From: Nocardioides sp. GY 10113
Lineage (GTDB): Bacteria > Actinomycetota > Actinomycetes > Propionibacteriales > Nocardioidaceae
NCBI RefSeq assembly: GCF_004919105.1
Contig: NZ_STGK01000001.1
Coordinates: 310,001 to 374,000 of the forward strand
Direction of reading: 5' to 3'
Length of the DNA: 64,000 bases
This document shows, piece by piece, positions 19,206-28,591 of the stretch; the first letter of the stretch is position 1, and each line of letters starts with the position of its first letter. The notes under the pieces are model-generated. The model had not been told where the DNA came from. It saw only the letters and a list, made by a program, of their open reading frames with translations, and ran no database searches. A program made the position numbers and the translations under genes.

Positions 19206-20492
19206 TCAGCCGGCGGCGCGGGTCCCGTTTCCGCCGGGGTCCGCGACCGGTGCCGTCGCCGTGGGCGCCTGGACGCCGCGCGGCGTCTCCGGCTCCCGCC
19301 CGTGGTCGGCCGGCGCGTCGTCGTCCGCCAGGTCCTCGGCCCACAGCCCGTCGTCCCACAGCGGCCGGGTCGACGCCTGGTCCCGCGCCTGGTCCCGCGA
19401 CCGGTCCCGCGACTGGTCCGGGCGGCGCGCCTCGGCCGGTGGCGCCTCCAGGCTGCGGTCCAGGAAGCTCAGGAAGTAACGCTCGGAGAAGCCGACCAGG
19501 AAGGCGGCGACGATGTAGGGGCCGGGCGTGGTGATCCCGACGCCGTTCACGACGCCCGAGCTGAGGAAGAAGTACATGACCACGGCCGCGATGGCGCCGA
19601 AGAGCGGCTTCAGCGTCATCCACTTCAGGCTGCGCCGGTAGTCCTGCAGCGTGGTGCTCGACCCCCGCACGGTGAGCATGCCGCTGACCACGCCGCCCAC
19701 GGCGCCGACCACCGAGAGGCTGACGGCGCCGAACATCAGGTCGAACCAGTCCGCGGACGCGAAGGTGCGGACCGGCCAGATCAGCTGGCCGTCCGATCCG
19801 CGCTGCACGCTGGAGACGAAGGGGACGATCGCGAGCAGCAGCAGCCAGCCGATCCCGACGTACCAGACCGCCTTCGTGAGGCGACTGACCTGCAGGTCGT
19901 CCTCGATCAACCGCTTCTCGTCCTGCTCGCTGAGGTAGGTCAGCGCGTCCTTGACCGCGGTCTCCACCTGCTCCCGGCGGTGCTGCCTCAAGCCGCTGAT
20001 GGCCAGGCAGAGGTTCTCGACCTCGGCGTGCGGGACGTCGTCGAGGCCGCGCAGGCGGTTGCGCAGGGTGTGCAGCCGGTAGCGCATCAGGTCGGCGCCG
20101 TAGAGCGAGACGAGGGCGCGTTCGGAGAGGGAGAGCAGGTTGGCGACCGAGGTCAGCATCACCCGTCGCGCCTCCAGCTGCGACCGCGCCTCGCGGAGCA
20201 GGTCGGCGCAGACCACCCCGGCCTCGCGCTGCGAGTCGGTGCCGCCGCTGCGGACCCCCGGCCAGGCCATCAGCAGGTCGCCGCGGATCCGCGTGTAGCG
20301 CGAGAGCAGCAGGCTCACCTGGCTCGCCTTGTACAGGCTGTGCCGGTAGGCGCGCTGGCTGCTGACAGGCCCCGGGTCGCGGAACCGGGCGACCGCGTCG
20401 GGGGCCGCGTCCGGGGCGGACCTGGCCTCGCGTCGGTACCAGAACGAACCCCGGCCTCCGGTGGGGTGGGTCGTCTCCGCTGCCGCTTCCAT
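19206..20492 (-). CDS. Conserved-looking membrane protein of unknown function
   Basis: 428 aa. A hydrophilic helical N-terminal half (to about residue 205) is followed by four hydrophobic segments (about 210-345: VWYVGIGWLLLLAIVPFV, LMFGAVSLSVVGAVGGVV, AIAAVVMYFFLSSG, IVAAFLVGFSERYFLSF). A charged tail carries Arg-Asp/Ser repeats (RDRSRDQARDQAS) and an acidic Pro-rich end. I do not recognise the family. The last helix followed by SERYFLSFLD resembles the end of ligand-gated-like or YccA-like bundles only vaguely. ATG at 20492 has GGAGGCGAGG upstream. It lies downstream of the next two genes on the same strand. Confidence 0.7.
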   Translation of the reverse strand: MEAAAETTHPTGGRGSFWYRREARSAPDAAPDAVARFRDPGPVSSQRAYRHSLYKASQVSLLLSRYTRIRGDLLMAWPGVRSGGTDSQREAGVVCADLLREARSQLEARRVMLTSVANLLSLSERALVSLYGADLMRYRLHTLRNRLRGLDDVPHAEVENLCLAISGLRQHRREQVETAVKDALTYLSEQDEKRLIEDDLQVSRLTKAVWYVGIGWLLLLAIVPFVSSVQRGSDGQLIWPVRTFASADWFDLMFGAVSLSVVGAVGGVVSGMLTVRGSSTTLQDYRRSLKWMTLKPLFGAIAAVVMYFFLSSGVVNGVGITTPGPYIVAAFLVGFSERYFLSFLDRSLEAPPAEARRPDQSRDRSRDQARDQASTRPLWDDGLWAEDLADDDAPADHGREPETPRGVQAPTATAPVADPGGNGTRAAG

Positions 20493-20604
20493 CGCGGTAC
20501 CTCGCCTCCGGGTCGCCTCGGGCGGTGGCGACGCCTCTACCAGGGAGGAAGGCCGGGTCGGGGCCGCTGATACATGCGGTCCCCGCGTTCGTGGTGCCGG
20601 TGGC

Positions 20605-21585
20605 TCAGGCCCCGTCGGCCTCGACGAAGGTCCTGGTCACCCACACCGACCCCGTGTAGGCGGCGACGCCGAGCAGCGGGATCACGACGATCATCGACCA
20701 GTGGTCCATCACGTCGACCAGGAAGAGCAGCGAGAGCACGGCCACGATGCCGACGGCGAGGAAGCTGCTGCTGCCGGGGTCGGTGACCTGGAAGGCCCGC
20801 AGCAGCGCGCTGCCGAGGAAGACGCCGAGCACGAACGTGGCCAGCAGCAGGAGGAGGCCGGGGCCGCCGCCGCAGGACGCCGTGCCGCGGACCGCCTCGC
20901 AGCCGCGCAGCGCGAGCCAGGTCAGCACCACCAGCGCGGCGCCGACCACCGCCCCGGTGAGGGCGGCGGCGCGGTAGGGGCTGAGCAGCGGGGCCTCGTC
21001 CTCCTCGACCTCCCGGGGGGCCGGCGGGCGCAGCGCCTGGGCCGCGGCCGCGGCGACCCGCGCCGTCCAGGATGGTGCCGGCGCGGTGTCGGTGGACGCC
21101 TGCTCGATCGTCGCGGCGGCCGGCTCCGGACGCTCGGCGACTCTGGTCGCGGTCGGCCGGGGCGCCGGGGATGCCGGGGGTGCTGGTGAGGGCTTCGCCG
21201 CGGCTGCGGGTGCCGTGCGGGCGGGGGCCGGGTCCTCGATCACCACCGTGGGCTCCTCGAGCACCACGGTCGGCTCGGCCTCGGTGTCGACCGGCTCCGC
21301 CGCGACGACCGGCACCGGCTCGGGGGTCGGCGCGGGCTGGGCCTCCGGCCCGGGAGCGGGTGCGGCGGTCGGCTTGGCGGTCGGCGTGGGCGTGACTGCG
21401 GTGACGGGCGGCGCCGCCGGGGGCTTCTGCGCGGCTGGAGCCGTCGGCGGGGCCGGGGGCTTCTGTGTGACCGGGGGCTGCTGTGCGGCCGGCGGCGTCG
21501 GCGCCGCCGCGGGGTCCTTCTTCTTGCGACCGAACAGCTTCGGCGGCTCCAGGCTGAGCCTCAGCTTGTCCTGCTCGTCAGACAT
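20605..21585 (-). CDS. Pro/Ala-rich membrane protein of unknown function
   Basis: 326 aa. The short N-terminus is charged (MSDEQDKLRL…LFGRKKK). A disordered Pro/Ala/Thr/Val region with repeated P-P and P-T motifs runs to about residue 200. The C-terminal domain has about four transmembrane helices, with two Cys in the first external loop (RGCEAVRGTASCGGG). The start MSDE at 21585 is preferred to an upstream in-frame Met. The layout (cytoplasmic low-complexity arm plus helix bundle) is common in actinobacteria without known role. It lies 61 bases downstream of the giant DUF4132 gene and may share its transcript. Confidence 0.7.
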   Translation of the reverse strand: MSDEQDKLRLSLEPPKLFGRKKKDPAAAPTPPAAQQPPVTQKPPAPPTAPAAQKPPAAPPVTAVTPTPTAKPTAAPAPGPEAQPAPTPEPVPVVAAEPVDTEAEPTVVLEEPTVVIEDPAPARTAPAAAAKPSPAPPASPAPRPTATRVAERPEPAAATIEQASTDTAPAPSWTARVAAAAAQALRPPAPREVEEDEAPLLSPYRAAALTGAVVGAALVVLTWLALRGCEAVRGTASCGGGPGLLLLLATFVLGVFLGSALLRAFQVTDPGSSSFLAVGIVAVLSLLFLVDVMDHWSMIVVIPLLGVAAYTGSVWVTRTFVEADGA

Positions 21586-21646
21586 GGTGTGCAGTGTGTC
21601 ACGTTGTCGCACCTAGTGCCGGCGGCCGCCGAAAACCCGGGGCCGG

Positions 21647-24600
21647 TCAGCCGACCAGCTGCTGAAGGATCGTCGGGTCCTTGATCCGGTCGTCACGGGC
21701 GAGCAGCACGACCTTGGCCACGACCTCCGCAGTGCGCGGGTCCTCGTCGGCGAACGGGAGGAAGATCCGGCCCCGGTGCTGGGCCGAGACCGGAACGATG
21801 CAGATCGCGTTGCCGGGGACCCGGTGCACGACGCCGGAGCCGAGGTGGATCGAGTAGGTGCCCAGCGCCCCCTTCACCCGGACGTGGTGGCCGCCGACCT
21901 CCAGGTTGGTCAGCCCGAGCAGGTCGGCCGTCTCCGCCACCAACCGCGCGCGGACCGCGATCGAGGACTCCGATGCCTCCGGGTCGACCCCGCCGGAGTG
22001 CGCGACGGAGACCACCAGATCCAGGTCGCGCATCGTCTCGGAGAAGACCCGCGGCGGGACCTCGGCCAGCGGCAGCGGCTCCCAGCGGCCGGGGTGGTGG
22101 AAGGTGACGCTCCGGATCGTCGCGTCCTCGACCTCGGCGGCCGAACCCCAGCCGTCGAGCAGGTGGCACCAGGCGGTGATGCGGAGCGGGTGGAAGGTAC
22201 GCGAGAACCCGACCTCGAAGTCGGCCACCCAGCCGCGCGCGGTGAACAGGCCGCCGGCCCGACGGGACTCGACCTGGTGGCCGTCGTAGCGACGGGAGGC
22301 GCGGCCGTCGTCGTCGCGCTCGTTGTCGTTGAGCGTGTACAGCTCCCGGAAGAGCTGCTTGAACGGCTGGCGCCGCTCGGCGCCCATCAGCGCGTGCTGG
22401 AGGTCCGGCCACTCGCCGGAGCCGAGCAGGTCGGTCGGGTGCGCGATTCGCAGGCTCCCGGTCGCCGGCCGGGCGGTGCCGTCGGCGGCGCCCAGCATGC
22501 CGTCGGGGCGGGCGAACCCGACCCGGCCCGCGCCGTCGACCAGCACCAGGTCGCGCAGCATCGGGGCCAGGACGGGGTGCCGCTGGAGGTCGGCCAGCTC
22601 GGCGGGCTCGAACGCCTCGCCGAGCACGCAGGATGCCTCCAGCGAGGCCCGCATCCGGCTGATCTGCTGGCGCAGCGGCCTGGCCCGGTCGCGCAGCGCC
22701 GCGATCTCCGGCACCTTGGCGCTCTTCGCTGGGACGGACCTCAGCGCTCGCCCGGCACGGTTCACGGTGAGCTCCGGCGCGCCGTGGACGATCGCCAGGC
22801 GGACCTCCAGATCCCCGTCGTACGCCGACAGCGGACCCGCCGCGAGGTCCCGCACCGCCTCGGCCTCCATCGCCCAGACCAGCCGCTGCGGGTCGCGGAA
22901 CCCCGCTGTGCGGGCCAGGTTCTCCAAGCCGATCTCGACCGCGGCGGTCTCCGAGGAACGCCGCTGGGACCCCGAGGTGCGATCGGAGGCGACGAATCCG
23001 CGGAGCAGCTCGTACCGCTCCAGCAGGATCCTGCCATCGAGATCGTCGGCGAGGGAGAGCAGGCCGAGAGCGCGGACCGAGTCCTGGTGCCGCTTGCTGG
23101 TGATCCGCTCGACGAGGGCGGCCGGGTCGGTCCGGCCGAGCAGCGTGGTGGCGAAGAGCTCGGCCCGCTTGTGCCCGGCGCCCGAGGCGGCGAACTTGGC
23201 CGCCTTCAGCACCTGCGCGAACCGGTCCGCACCCAGCAGCGCGCAGGTCTCGCGGAACCAGGTGACGTCGGCCGCTCCGAGCAGCAGGTCCTGGGCGTCC
23301 AGCGGCGTGCGCTGCGAGACCTCGCTCTGCCACTGGGCGCGGACGTGCTGGTCGACGGTCCAGGCGTCGTCCTTGGTGTGCGCGTGCACCCACCAGACGG
23401 CGGACTCCAGGCCGCGCCAGCCGAGGTGCTCCTCGATCAGCCGGGCCCACTGCGGGGCGTAGAGGGCGGTCTCGACCAGCCGCCGTTCGGTGATCCCGGC
23501 GGCGACGACCAGGCGGCCCAGCTCGGCGCCGGTGTCCTGGGGCAGCGGCTGGCTGACCCGGACCAGGTGGGAGAGGCTGCTCGTGCGGTCCGAGGCGCGG
23601 GCGTAGCCGCGGGTGAAGGAGCCCTTGCCGAGCGCGCGGAGGAGGCGCACCAGGTCGGCCGCCCCGTACACGGTGCGCAGCTCCTGGGCGGTCGCGTTGA
23701 GTGCGTTGGGCAGGTCGCCGCGGCCGACCTCGTCGTCCACCGCCGCTGCCCGGACGAGGGAGACGACCGACTGGATCCGCTCGTCCGCCGCCCACGGCTC
23801 GAGCCGCAGGCCGGTGAAGGTGCCGACCGCCCGCGGCCGTGGGGGGTGGTGGGCCGTGACCTGGGCGGCCGGGACCACCAGCGCGTCGAGCAGGTCGCCC
23901 CGGACGGCGTGCCCGCGGCGCACGGCCTCGGCCAGGAGTCGGGCCGGCACCGGCCAGCGGCCGGGCTGGTCCGGGACCGCCCATGCCTCGCCCGGTGCCC
24001 CGTGCCCGTCGCCGCGGGCGACCATGACCGTCGGGCCGTGCCAGCGGTCGAAGGTGCCCTCGGGCTCGTCCACGAAGCGCAGCGCCCGCCAGAGCCGGCC
24101 GACCTGCTCGTCGCTCAGCGCAGCCGGGTCGAGCCCGACGCCGCCGAACAGGTCGCGGAAGGCGGCGCGGTCGTCGGACCGGTCGGCGTTCTCGCCCCAC
24201 CGATCCCGCTCGACCGGTCGCCCACGGCGCTCCAGCACCGCGGCCGGCGCGTAGATGCGGTCCACCGGCAGCGCTGCGGCCACCTGGTCGACGAGGTCGA
24301 TCAGCGGGTCGGCCCACGACGGGCGGCGTGCGTGCCGGGCGACGGCGTGCAGGGCGGCCCACCGCAGCCCCCAGGGCGGGACCGCGGCGATCTCGTCGGC
24401 GACGGGGCCGAGGACGGTCCGGCGCACGTCGCGGATCCAGCGCGGGTCCTCGTCCCGGTCCAGCCACCGATTCAGGTGGCCCAGCAGCTCGACCTCGACG
24501 CCGCCGTCGGTCAGCTGAGGGCCGATCCGCTCCCACCACGGCCCGAGGACCTCGGGGATCGGCAGGCCGCCGTCCCGGCTCCGTAGCCAGCGGAGGTTGG

Positions 24601-26485
24601 CGAGCAGCTGCACCCCGTCGTCGGTGCGCACCTCCACGTCGGCGTGCTCGTCCAGCCATGCGGTCAGCGACGTCCAGGTGAGCCGGAAGCGGTCGTGCAG
24701 CGGGACCCAGCGGCTCGGGGGAGGGGGGACCGGGCGCCGCGCAGGTGTGCGCTCCGCGACGGTCCAACGCAGCGCCGGTGGCACCTCGCTCCCACCGGCC
24801 GCCCCTCGCGCGTCGCCCCCGACGCCCTCCGGGCTCGCGCCGGAGCGCCTGCGCAGCTCGGCCGCGGCTCGCTGCTGTGCGTCGGTGCCCGCGGCCAGCC
24901 GGTCCACCGTCGCGACGATCGCCGGCGCGGGTTGCCGGGCCAGCAGGGTCAGCGCCGCCGTGCGCAGGTCGGACGTCGTGCGCTGGAGCGCTGCCTCGAG
25001 GAGCCGAGCCTCGTCCTCGGTGAAGGCGTCGATCGAGCTCAGTGCCTGGGCGGCCTGTTCGCGCACCCGCGCGGCGCGGTCGCTGACGAGCAGGGAGAGC
25101 AGGCCCGTCCGGTGGCGCTCCGGGTCGTGGGACAGGGCGTAGGCCGCGAAGAGCCGCCCGTCCACCGTGGCCGCCGCGAGCAGGCCGGGATCCAACGGGC
25201 TGCCGTCCGGGTGGGAGATCAGCACGTCGGCGGCGAGTGCGGAGCCCACCTTGCGCGGCAGGCGGCCGATCAGCCCCGTCTCGATGTCGCGGGTCGTACC
25301 GAGGGCGTCCATCCGGGCGCGCAGCGCGTCCCGGACCGCAGGCGGGAGGGGAGGCTCGTAGTCGCCCTGCATCGCCCGGTAGGGGAGCACCGCCGGCCAC
25401 GCGGCGACCGCGGCGGCGTACACCGGGAGCGCCGGGTCCGCGATCGCCCGGGCCAGGGCCGGGCGCGCCGCGGGCAGGCGGATCTCGGCCAGTACGCGAG
25501 CAGCGGCGAGCCGGATCCGCTCCTCCGAGCTGGCCTGCAACTGCTCGGCGGCGGCGATCGCGGCACCGACGTCGCGGACCGCGAGCGCCCAGAGGCCGAG
25601 CATCGCCTCGGCCGGGTCGCCGTCACGCAGGTCGGCACCGCTCGGCGGTCGGCGCAGGTGGCGCCGGAGCGTCCCGACGGCGTCGGTGACCTGCCGCTCC
25701 TGGCGGACGGTGAGCTCCTCGCCGATCCACACCCCCAGCGCGCGCACGGTGCTGGCGAAGCGGGCCAGGCCGTGCTCGGCGACGGCATCGAGGACCGCCG
25801 CGAAGGCGTCGGGGTGGCCGAGGTCGGCCGCCTCCAGGATCGTCTGTCGCAGACCCTCCTGGCGCTGCGCGGTGACCAGCAGCCGGGTCACCTCGGCCCA
25901 GCCGGCGGGGTCGGGGGCGGCCAGCAACCCGACGAAGGCGTCCGCACAGGGCCCGCCGATCGGGTGCTCGCCGCGGACCGCGGCGACCAGCGATCTCGCG
26001 ATCGCGGTGTCGCCGCCGGCGATCGCGGACGCGAAGAGGGAGCCCAGCGGGACCCCGTGATCGTGGAGGTGGAGGGCCCAGTCCGCGTGCCACGACAGTG
26101 GCTGCGGGTACTGCACCGCGTGCCGGATCAGCCTCCGCAGCTCCTGCCAGCGGGCCCACAGGGAGTCGGTCGGAGCCGGGGACCGGAAGGCGCGGCGGGC
26201 CCAGCCGCGCTGGTAGGCCTGGCCCGCGGACCACTCCCACCACCGGGAGATCTCGGCACCCAGGTGGGGCGCCACCGCGGAGATGACCTTCGTGCGCCGG
26301 GCCAGCGGGAGCGCGTCGAGCTGCTCGGCCACGGGCTGCCACAGGCGGGTGTCCTCGATCGCCCGGACCAGGTCCTTCGCCAACGCAGGCGCGAGCAGCC
26401 CGCGTACCGGCCCGCCCCAACGGCGGTCGGCCTCGGGCACGGCGTACCGAGCCAGCTCGGCGGCAGCCGCCTTCCGGGAGAGCAC
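21647..26485 (-). CDS. Giant HEAT-like/DUF4132 (MolR-YehI type) protein
   Basis: 1612 aa. The first about 550 residues are Ala/Arg/Leu helical repeats of HEAT type (for example …AARVLAEIRLPAARPALARAIAD…). A middle region (DUF5724-like by my recollection) is followed by the DUF4132 signature near the C-terminus (RIAHPTDLLGSGEW … QPFKQLFRELY). A final domain contains DLDLVVSVAHSGG and ends in KDPTILQQLVG. DUF4132 proteins occur with MoxR/VWA ATPase or WGR-containing systems and have no settled biochemical role. GTG at 26485 follows the upstream stop by one base, so translation is coupled to the small Gly-Gly protein. No signal peptide or membrane span. Confidence 0.78.
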   Translation of the reverse strand: MLSRKAAAAELARYAVPEADRRWGGPVRGLLAPALAKDLVRAIEDTRLWQPVAEQLDALPLARRTKVISAVAPHLGAEISRWWEWSAGQAYQRGWARRAFRSPAPTDSLWARWQELRRLIRHAVQYPQPLSWHADWALHLHDHGVPLGSLFASAIAGGDTAIARSLVAAVRGEHPIGGPCADAFVGLLAAPDPAGWAEVTRLLVTAQRQEGLRQTILEAADLGHPDAFAAVLDAVAEHGLARFASTVRALGVWIGEELTVRQERQVTDAVGTLRRHLRRPPSGADLRDGDPAEAMLGLWALAVRDVGAAIAAAEQLQASSEERIRLAAARVLAEIRLPAARPALARAIADPALPVYAAAVAAWPAVLPYRAMQGDYEPPLPPAVRDALRARMDALGTTRDIETGLIGRLPRKVGSALAADVLISHPDGSPLDPGLLAAATVDGRLFAAYALSHDPERHRTGLLSLLVSDRAARVREQAAQALSSIDAFTEDEARLLEAALQRTTSDLRTAALTLLARQPAPAIVATVDRLAAGTDAQQRAAAELRRRSGASPEGVGGDARGAAGGSEVPPALRWTVAERTPARRPVPPPPSRWVPLHDRFRLTWTSLTAWLDEHADVEVRTDDGVQLLANLRWLRSRDGGLPIPEVLGPWWERIGPQLTDGGVEVELLGHLNRWLDRDEDPRWIRDVRRTVLGPVADEIAAVPPWGLRWAALHAVARHARRPSWADPLIDLVDQVAAALPVDRIYAPAAVLERRGRPVERDRWGENADRSDDRAAFRDLFGGVGLDPAALSDEQVGRLWRALRFVDEPEGTFDRWHGPTVMVARGDGHGAPGEAWAVPDQPGRWPVPARLLAEAVRRGHAVRGDLLDALVVPAAQVTAHHPPRPRAVGTFTGLRLEPWAADERIQSVVSLVRAAAVDDEVGRGDLPNALNATAQELRTVYGAADLVRLLRALGKGSFTRGYARASDRTSSLSHLVRVSQPLPQDTGAELGRLVVAAGITERRLVETALYAPQWARLIEEHLGWRGLESAVWWVHAHTKDDAWTVDQHVRAQWQSEVSQRTPLDAQDLLLGAADVTWFRETCALLGADRFAQVLKAAKFAASGAGHKRAELFATTLLGRTDPAALVERITSKRHQDSVRALGLLSLADDLDGRILLERYELLRGFVASDRTSGSQRRSSETAAVEIGLENLARTAGFRDPQRLVWAMEAEAVRDLAAGPLSAYDGDLEVRLAIVHGAPELTVNRAGRALRSVPAKSAKVPEIAALRDRARPLRQQISRMRASLEASCVLGEAFEPAELADLQRHPVLAPMLRDLVLVDGAGRVGFARPDGMLGAADGTARPATGSLRIAHPTDLLGSGEWPDLQHALMGAERRQPFKQLFRELYTLNDNERDDDGRASRRYDGHQVESRRAGGLFTARGWVADFEVGFSRTFHPLRITAWCHLLDGWGSAAEVEDATIRSVTFHHPGRWEPLPLAEVPPRVFSETMRDLDLVVSVAHSGGVDPEASESSIAVRARLVAETADLLGLTNLEVGGHHVRVKGALGTYSIHLGSGVVHRVPGNAICIVPVSAQHRGRIFLPFADEDPRTAEVVAKVVLLARDDRIKDPTILQQLVG

Positions 26486-26486
26486 C

Positions 26487-26888
26487 TCAGCCCCCGGCCA
26501 GCGCGACGAGCCGGACCAGTCGCAGCGAGGACTCCGGGCGGACGGTCAGCGGCTCGTCGAGCGCCTCGACCTGGACGCCGTCGAGGAAGACGAAGTAGAG
26601 CCCGTCCGTGTACGCCTCCTGTGCCCGCGCGACCGCCTCCGCCTCTGGTGGAGGCTCCGGGGTCGCCCGCCGTTCCCGTCCGTAGGAGCCGTCCGCAGCG
26701 CCGCGGGCGAGGTCGGCGGGTGTCAACACCTGGAGCGTGCGGCTGGCGCCGCGCCGTGCCCGGTAGCCGGCGAGCTCGTGGCGGACCAGGATGGCCAGCA
26801 GGGCCCGCAACGTGGTGGCGTCGGCGGGCACCGGGATCTCCACGACCTCGGTCTCCTGGGCGCCGACGACCTTCGTCTCCACCATCAT
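26487..26888 (-). CDS. Small protein ending in Gly-Gly, coupled to the DUF4132 gene
   Basis: 133 aa, starting ATG-ATG at 26888 with GAGG just upstream. The N-terminal half is α/β mixed, the middle is charged with PEPPPEAEA. The last 40 residues read like alternating β-strands (LYFVFLDGVQVEAL, EPLTV, SSLRLVRLVAL) and finish Ala-Gly-Gly-stop. A β-grasp fold with terminal diglycine is the hallmark of ubiquitin-like carriers such as MoaD and ThiS, but I recognise no family here, and a chance GG end cannot be excluded. One base separates its TGA from the GTG of the 1612-aa gene, implying stoichiometric or coupled synthesis. Confidence 0.6.
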   Translation of the reverse strand: MMVETKVVGAQETEVVEIPVPADATTLRALLAILVRHELAGYRARRGASRTLQVLTPADLARGAADGSYGRERRATPEPPPEAEAVARAQEAYTDGLYFVFLDGVQVEALDEPLTVRPESSLRLVRLVALAGG

Positions 26889-26999
26889 GGGCCTCACGGT
26901 GGCAGCACCGCATCGGACGGGTGGGCGTTTTGGCGAAGGCGTGACCTCCGCGGCCGCGCACCCTCGTCGCGCCCGGCCGGGCGTGACAGGATCGCCGCC

Positions 27000-27365
27000 A
27001 TGGCGATCAACCCCACCGGCGAGGACCTGAAGGCCTTCCTCGAGGCCGACCCCGACGCTCCGGTCGTGATGCTCAACCTGCTCCGGTTCGCCGAGGGCGG
27101 CGGCCGCAGCTACGGCCGGTACGGCGAGACCGTGACGAGCACCCTGCTGCCGCGGTACGGCGGGGAGGTGCTCTACGCCGGCAAGGGCGACTCGCCGTTG
27201 GTGGCCGAGGCCGGCCAGGACTGGGACGCGGTGATGCTGGTCCGCTACCCCTCCCGGCGCGCGTTCAGCCAGATGATCGCCGACCCCGAGTACCAGGCGG
27301 TGACCCACCTGCGCACCGAGGCGCTGGTGGAGGCGGTGCTGCAGCCGACCACGCCGACCCTCTGA
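27000..27365 (+). CDS. DUF1330 family (dimeric α+β barrel) protein
   Basis: 121-aa small cytoplasmic protein of the DUF1330/EthD-like ferredoxin fold type, with …PVVMLNLLRF…, …YGGEVLYAGKGD… and …WDAVMLVRYPSRRAFSQMIADPEYQAV…. These are the core motifs of the family. The function is unknown. CAGGAT 7 bases before the ATG at 27000 fits a leaderless promoter. It is divergent from the DUF4132 operon. Confidence 0.85.
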   Translation: MAINPTGEDLKAFLEADPDAPVVMLNLLRFAEGGGRSYGRYGETVTSTLLPRYGGEVLYAGKGDSPLVAEAGQDWDAVMLVRYPSRRAFSQMIADPEYQAVTHLRTEALVEAVLQPTTPTL

Positions 27366-27412
27366 GGAGAGGTGCGCCGGAGGCTCCACCGTGGCGCTGC
27401 GCTCCGAGATGC

Positions 27413-27450
27413 CGAACACCCGGTCCCACTCGCGTGGAACCGGGTGTTCG
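27413..27450. terminator. Hairpin downstream of tRNA-Pro and the DUF1330 gene
   Basis: CGAACACCCGGT (27413-27424) pairs perfectly with ACCGGGTGTTCG (27439-27450). It lies between the plus-strand DUF1330 gene and the minus-strand tRNA, so it can serve both. No T-run. Confidence 0.65.
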
Positions 27451-27457
27451 TGCAGCG

Positions 27458-27531
27458 TCGGGCTGACAGGATTTGAACCTGCGGCCTCCTCGTCCCGAAC
27501 GAGGCGCGCTACCAAGCTGCGCCACAGCCCG
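27458..27531 (-). tRNA. tRNA-Pro (anticodon CGG)
   Basis: On the minus strand CGGGCTG at the 5' end pairs with CAGCCCG at the 3' end, with discriminator A. The anticodon arm CTCGTTCGGGACGAG gives CGG. The T-arm contains GGTTCAAATCC. 74 bases, CCA not encoded. Confidence 0.96.
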
Positions 27532-27625
27532 CTGCGGTCTCAGGTGCTCCCTGCGACCGGCGCAACCATACCGGAGCCGGTCGCGGAGCACGCAATCGAG
27601 GCCGACTGCTGGACGCGGACCGCCC

Positions 27626-28555
27626 TCACGCCCCCGCGCGCGGCAGCAGGGTGAGCACGGTCGCCTCGGGCCGGCAGGCCACCCGGACGCGGGCGTAGGG
27701 GCTGGTGCCCAGGCCGGCGGAGACGTGCATCCAGCTCGACCCGGTCTCGCCCTCCCGGGACTCCGCGGGGTGCCGGTGCAGGCCGCGGGCCCGCGCGGGC
27801 TCCAGGTCGCAGTTGGTGGTCAGCGCGCGTCCGCCCGGCAGGCAGACCTGGCCGCCGTGGGTGTGGCCGGCGATGATCCCGTCGTACCCGTCGCGGGCGA
27901 ACTGGTCGAGCACCCGGAGGTACGGCGCGTGGGCGACCCCCAGGCGCAGGTCGGCGTCCGGCTCGGCCGGACCGGCCACGGCCGCGAGGTCGTCGTAGTC
28001 CAGGTGCGGGTCGTCGACGCCGGCGAACGCGAGCCGGGCCTCGCCGACCTCCAACGTCGCCCGCCGGTTCGTCAGGTCCACCCATCCGGCGTCGGTGAGC
28101 CCGGCCGTCAGGTCGCGCCACGGCAGCTCGGCCACGTCGGTGTGGCGCTTGCCGTCGTCGGGCAGCAGGTAGCCGAGGGGGTTGCGCAGCCCCGGCTCGA
28201 AGTAGTCGTTCGAGCCGTGCACGAACACGCCCGGGCGGTCCAGCAGCCCGGACAGCGTGTCCAGCACCACCGGCACCGCGTCGCGGTGGGCCAGGTTGTC
28301 CCCGGTGTCGACGACCAGGTCGGGGCGCAGTGCGGCGAGGTCGCTGATCCACGCCTGCTTGGCGGCCTGGCCCGGGGTCATGTGGATGTCGCTGAGGTGG
28401 AGCACCCGCAGCGGCCTCATGCCCGCCGGGAGGGTGCGTACGTCGTAGCGTCGCAGCGTGTACTGGCGGGTCTCCCAGACGCCGTACGCCGTCAGTGCGG
28501 CGCCGGCGACGGCGCCGGCGCCGACCGCGCGCAGCAGCCCAGGGAGGAATCGCAT
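27626..28555 (-). CDS. Membrane-anchored metallophosphoesterase (YkuE/Rv3683-like)
   Basis: 309 aa. One N-terminal hydrophobic segment (about 5-28) is followed by a calcineurin-type phosphoesterase with metal-binding motifs LSDIHM, DTGDN, GSND (in place of the common GNHD) and AGHTHGG. Likely acts on a phosphoester at the cytoplasmic-membrane surface; the substrate is unknown. Gene order (next to a PonA2-type PBP and WhiB4) equals that of M. tuberculosis Rv3683 by memory. ATG at 28555 was chosen as the start just before the hydrophobic anchor. Confidence 0.9.
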   Translation of the reverse strand: MRFLPGLLRAVGAGAVAGAALTAYGVWETRQYTLRRYDVRTLPAGMRPLRVLHLSDIHMTPGQAAKQAWISDLAALRPDLVVDTGDNLAHRDAVPVVLDTLSGLLDRPGVFVHGSNDYFEPGLRNPLGYLLPDDGKRHTDVAELPWRDLTAGLTDAGWVDLTNRRATLEVGEARLAFAGVDDPHLDYDDLAAVAGPAEPDADLRLGVAHAPYLRVLDQFARDGYDGIIAGHTHGGQVCLPGGRALTTNCDLEPARARGLHRHPAESREGETGSSWMHVSAGLGTSPYARVRVACRPEATVLTLLPRAGA

Positions 28556-28591
28556 TCGGCAAGGCTGGCACATCACGGCACAATCAGGCGC

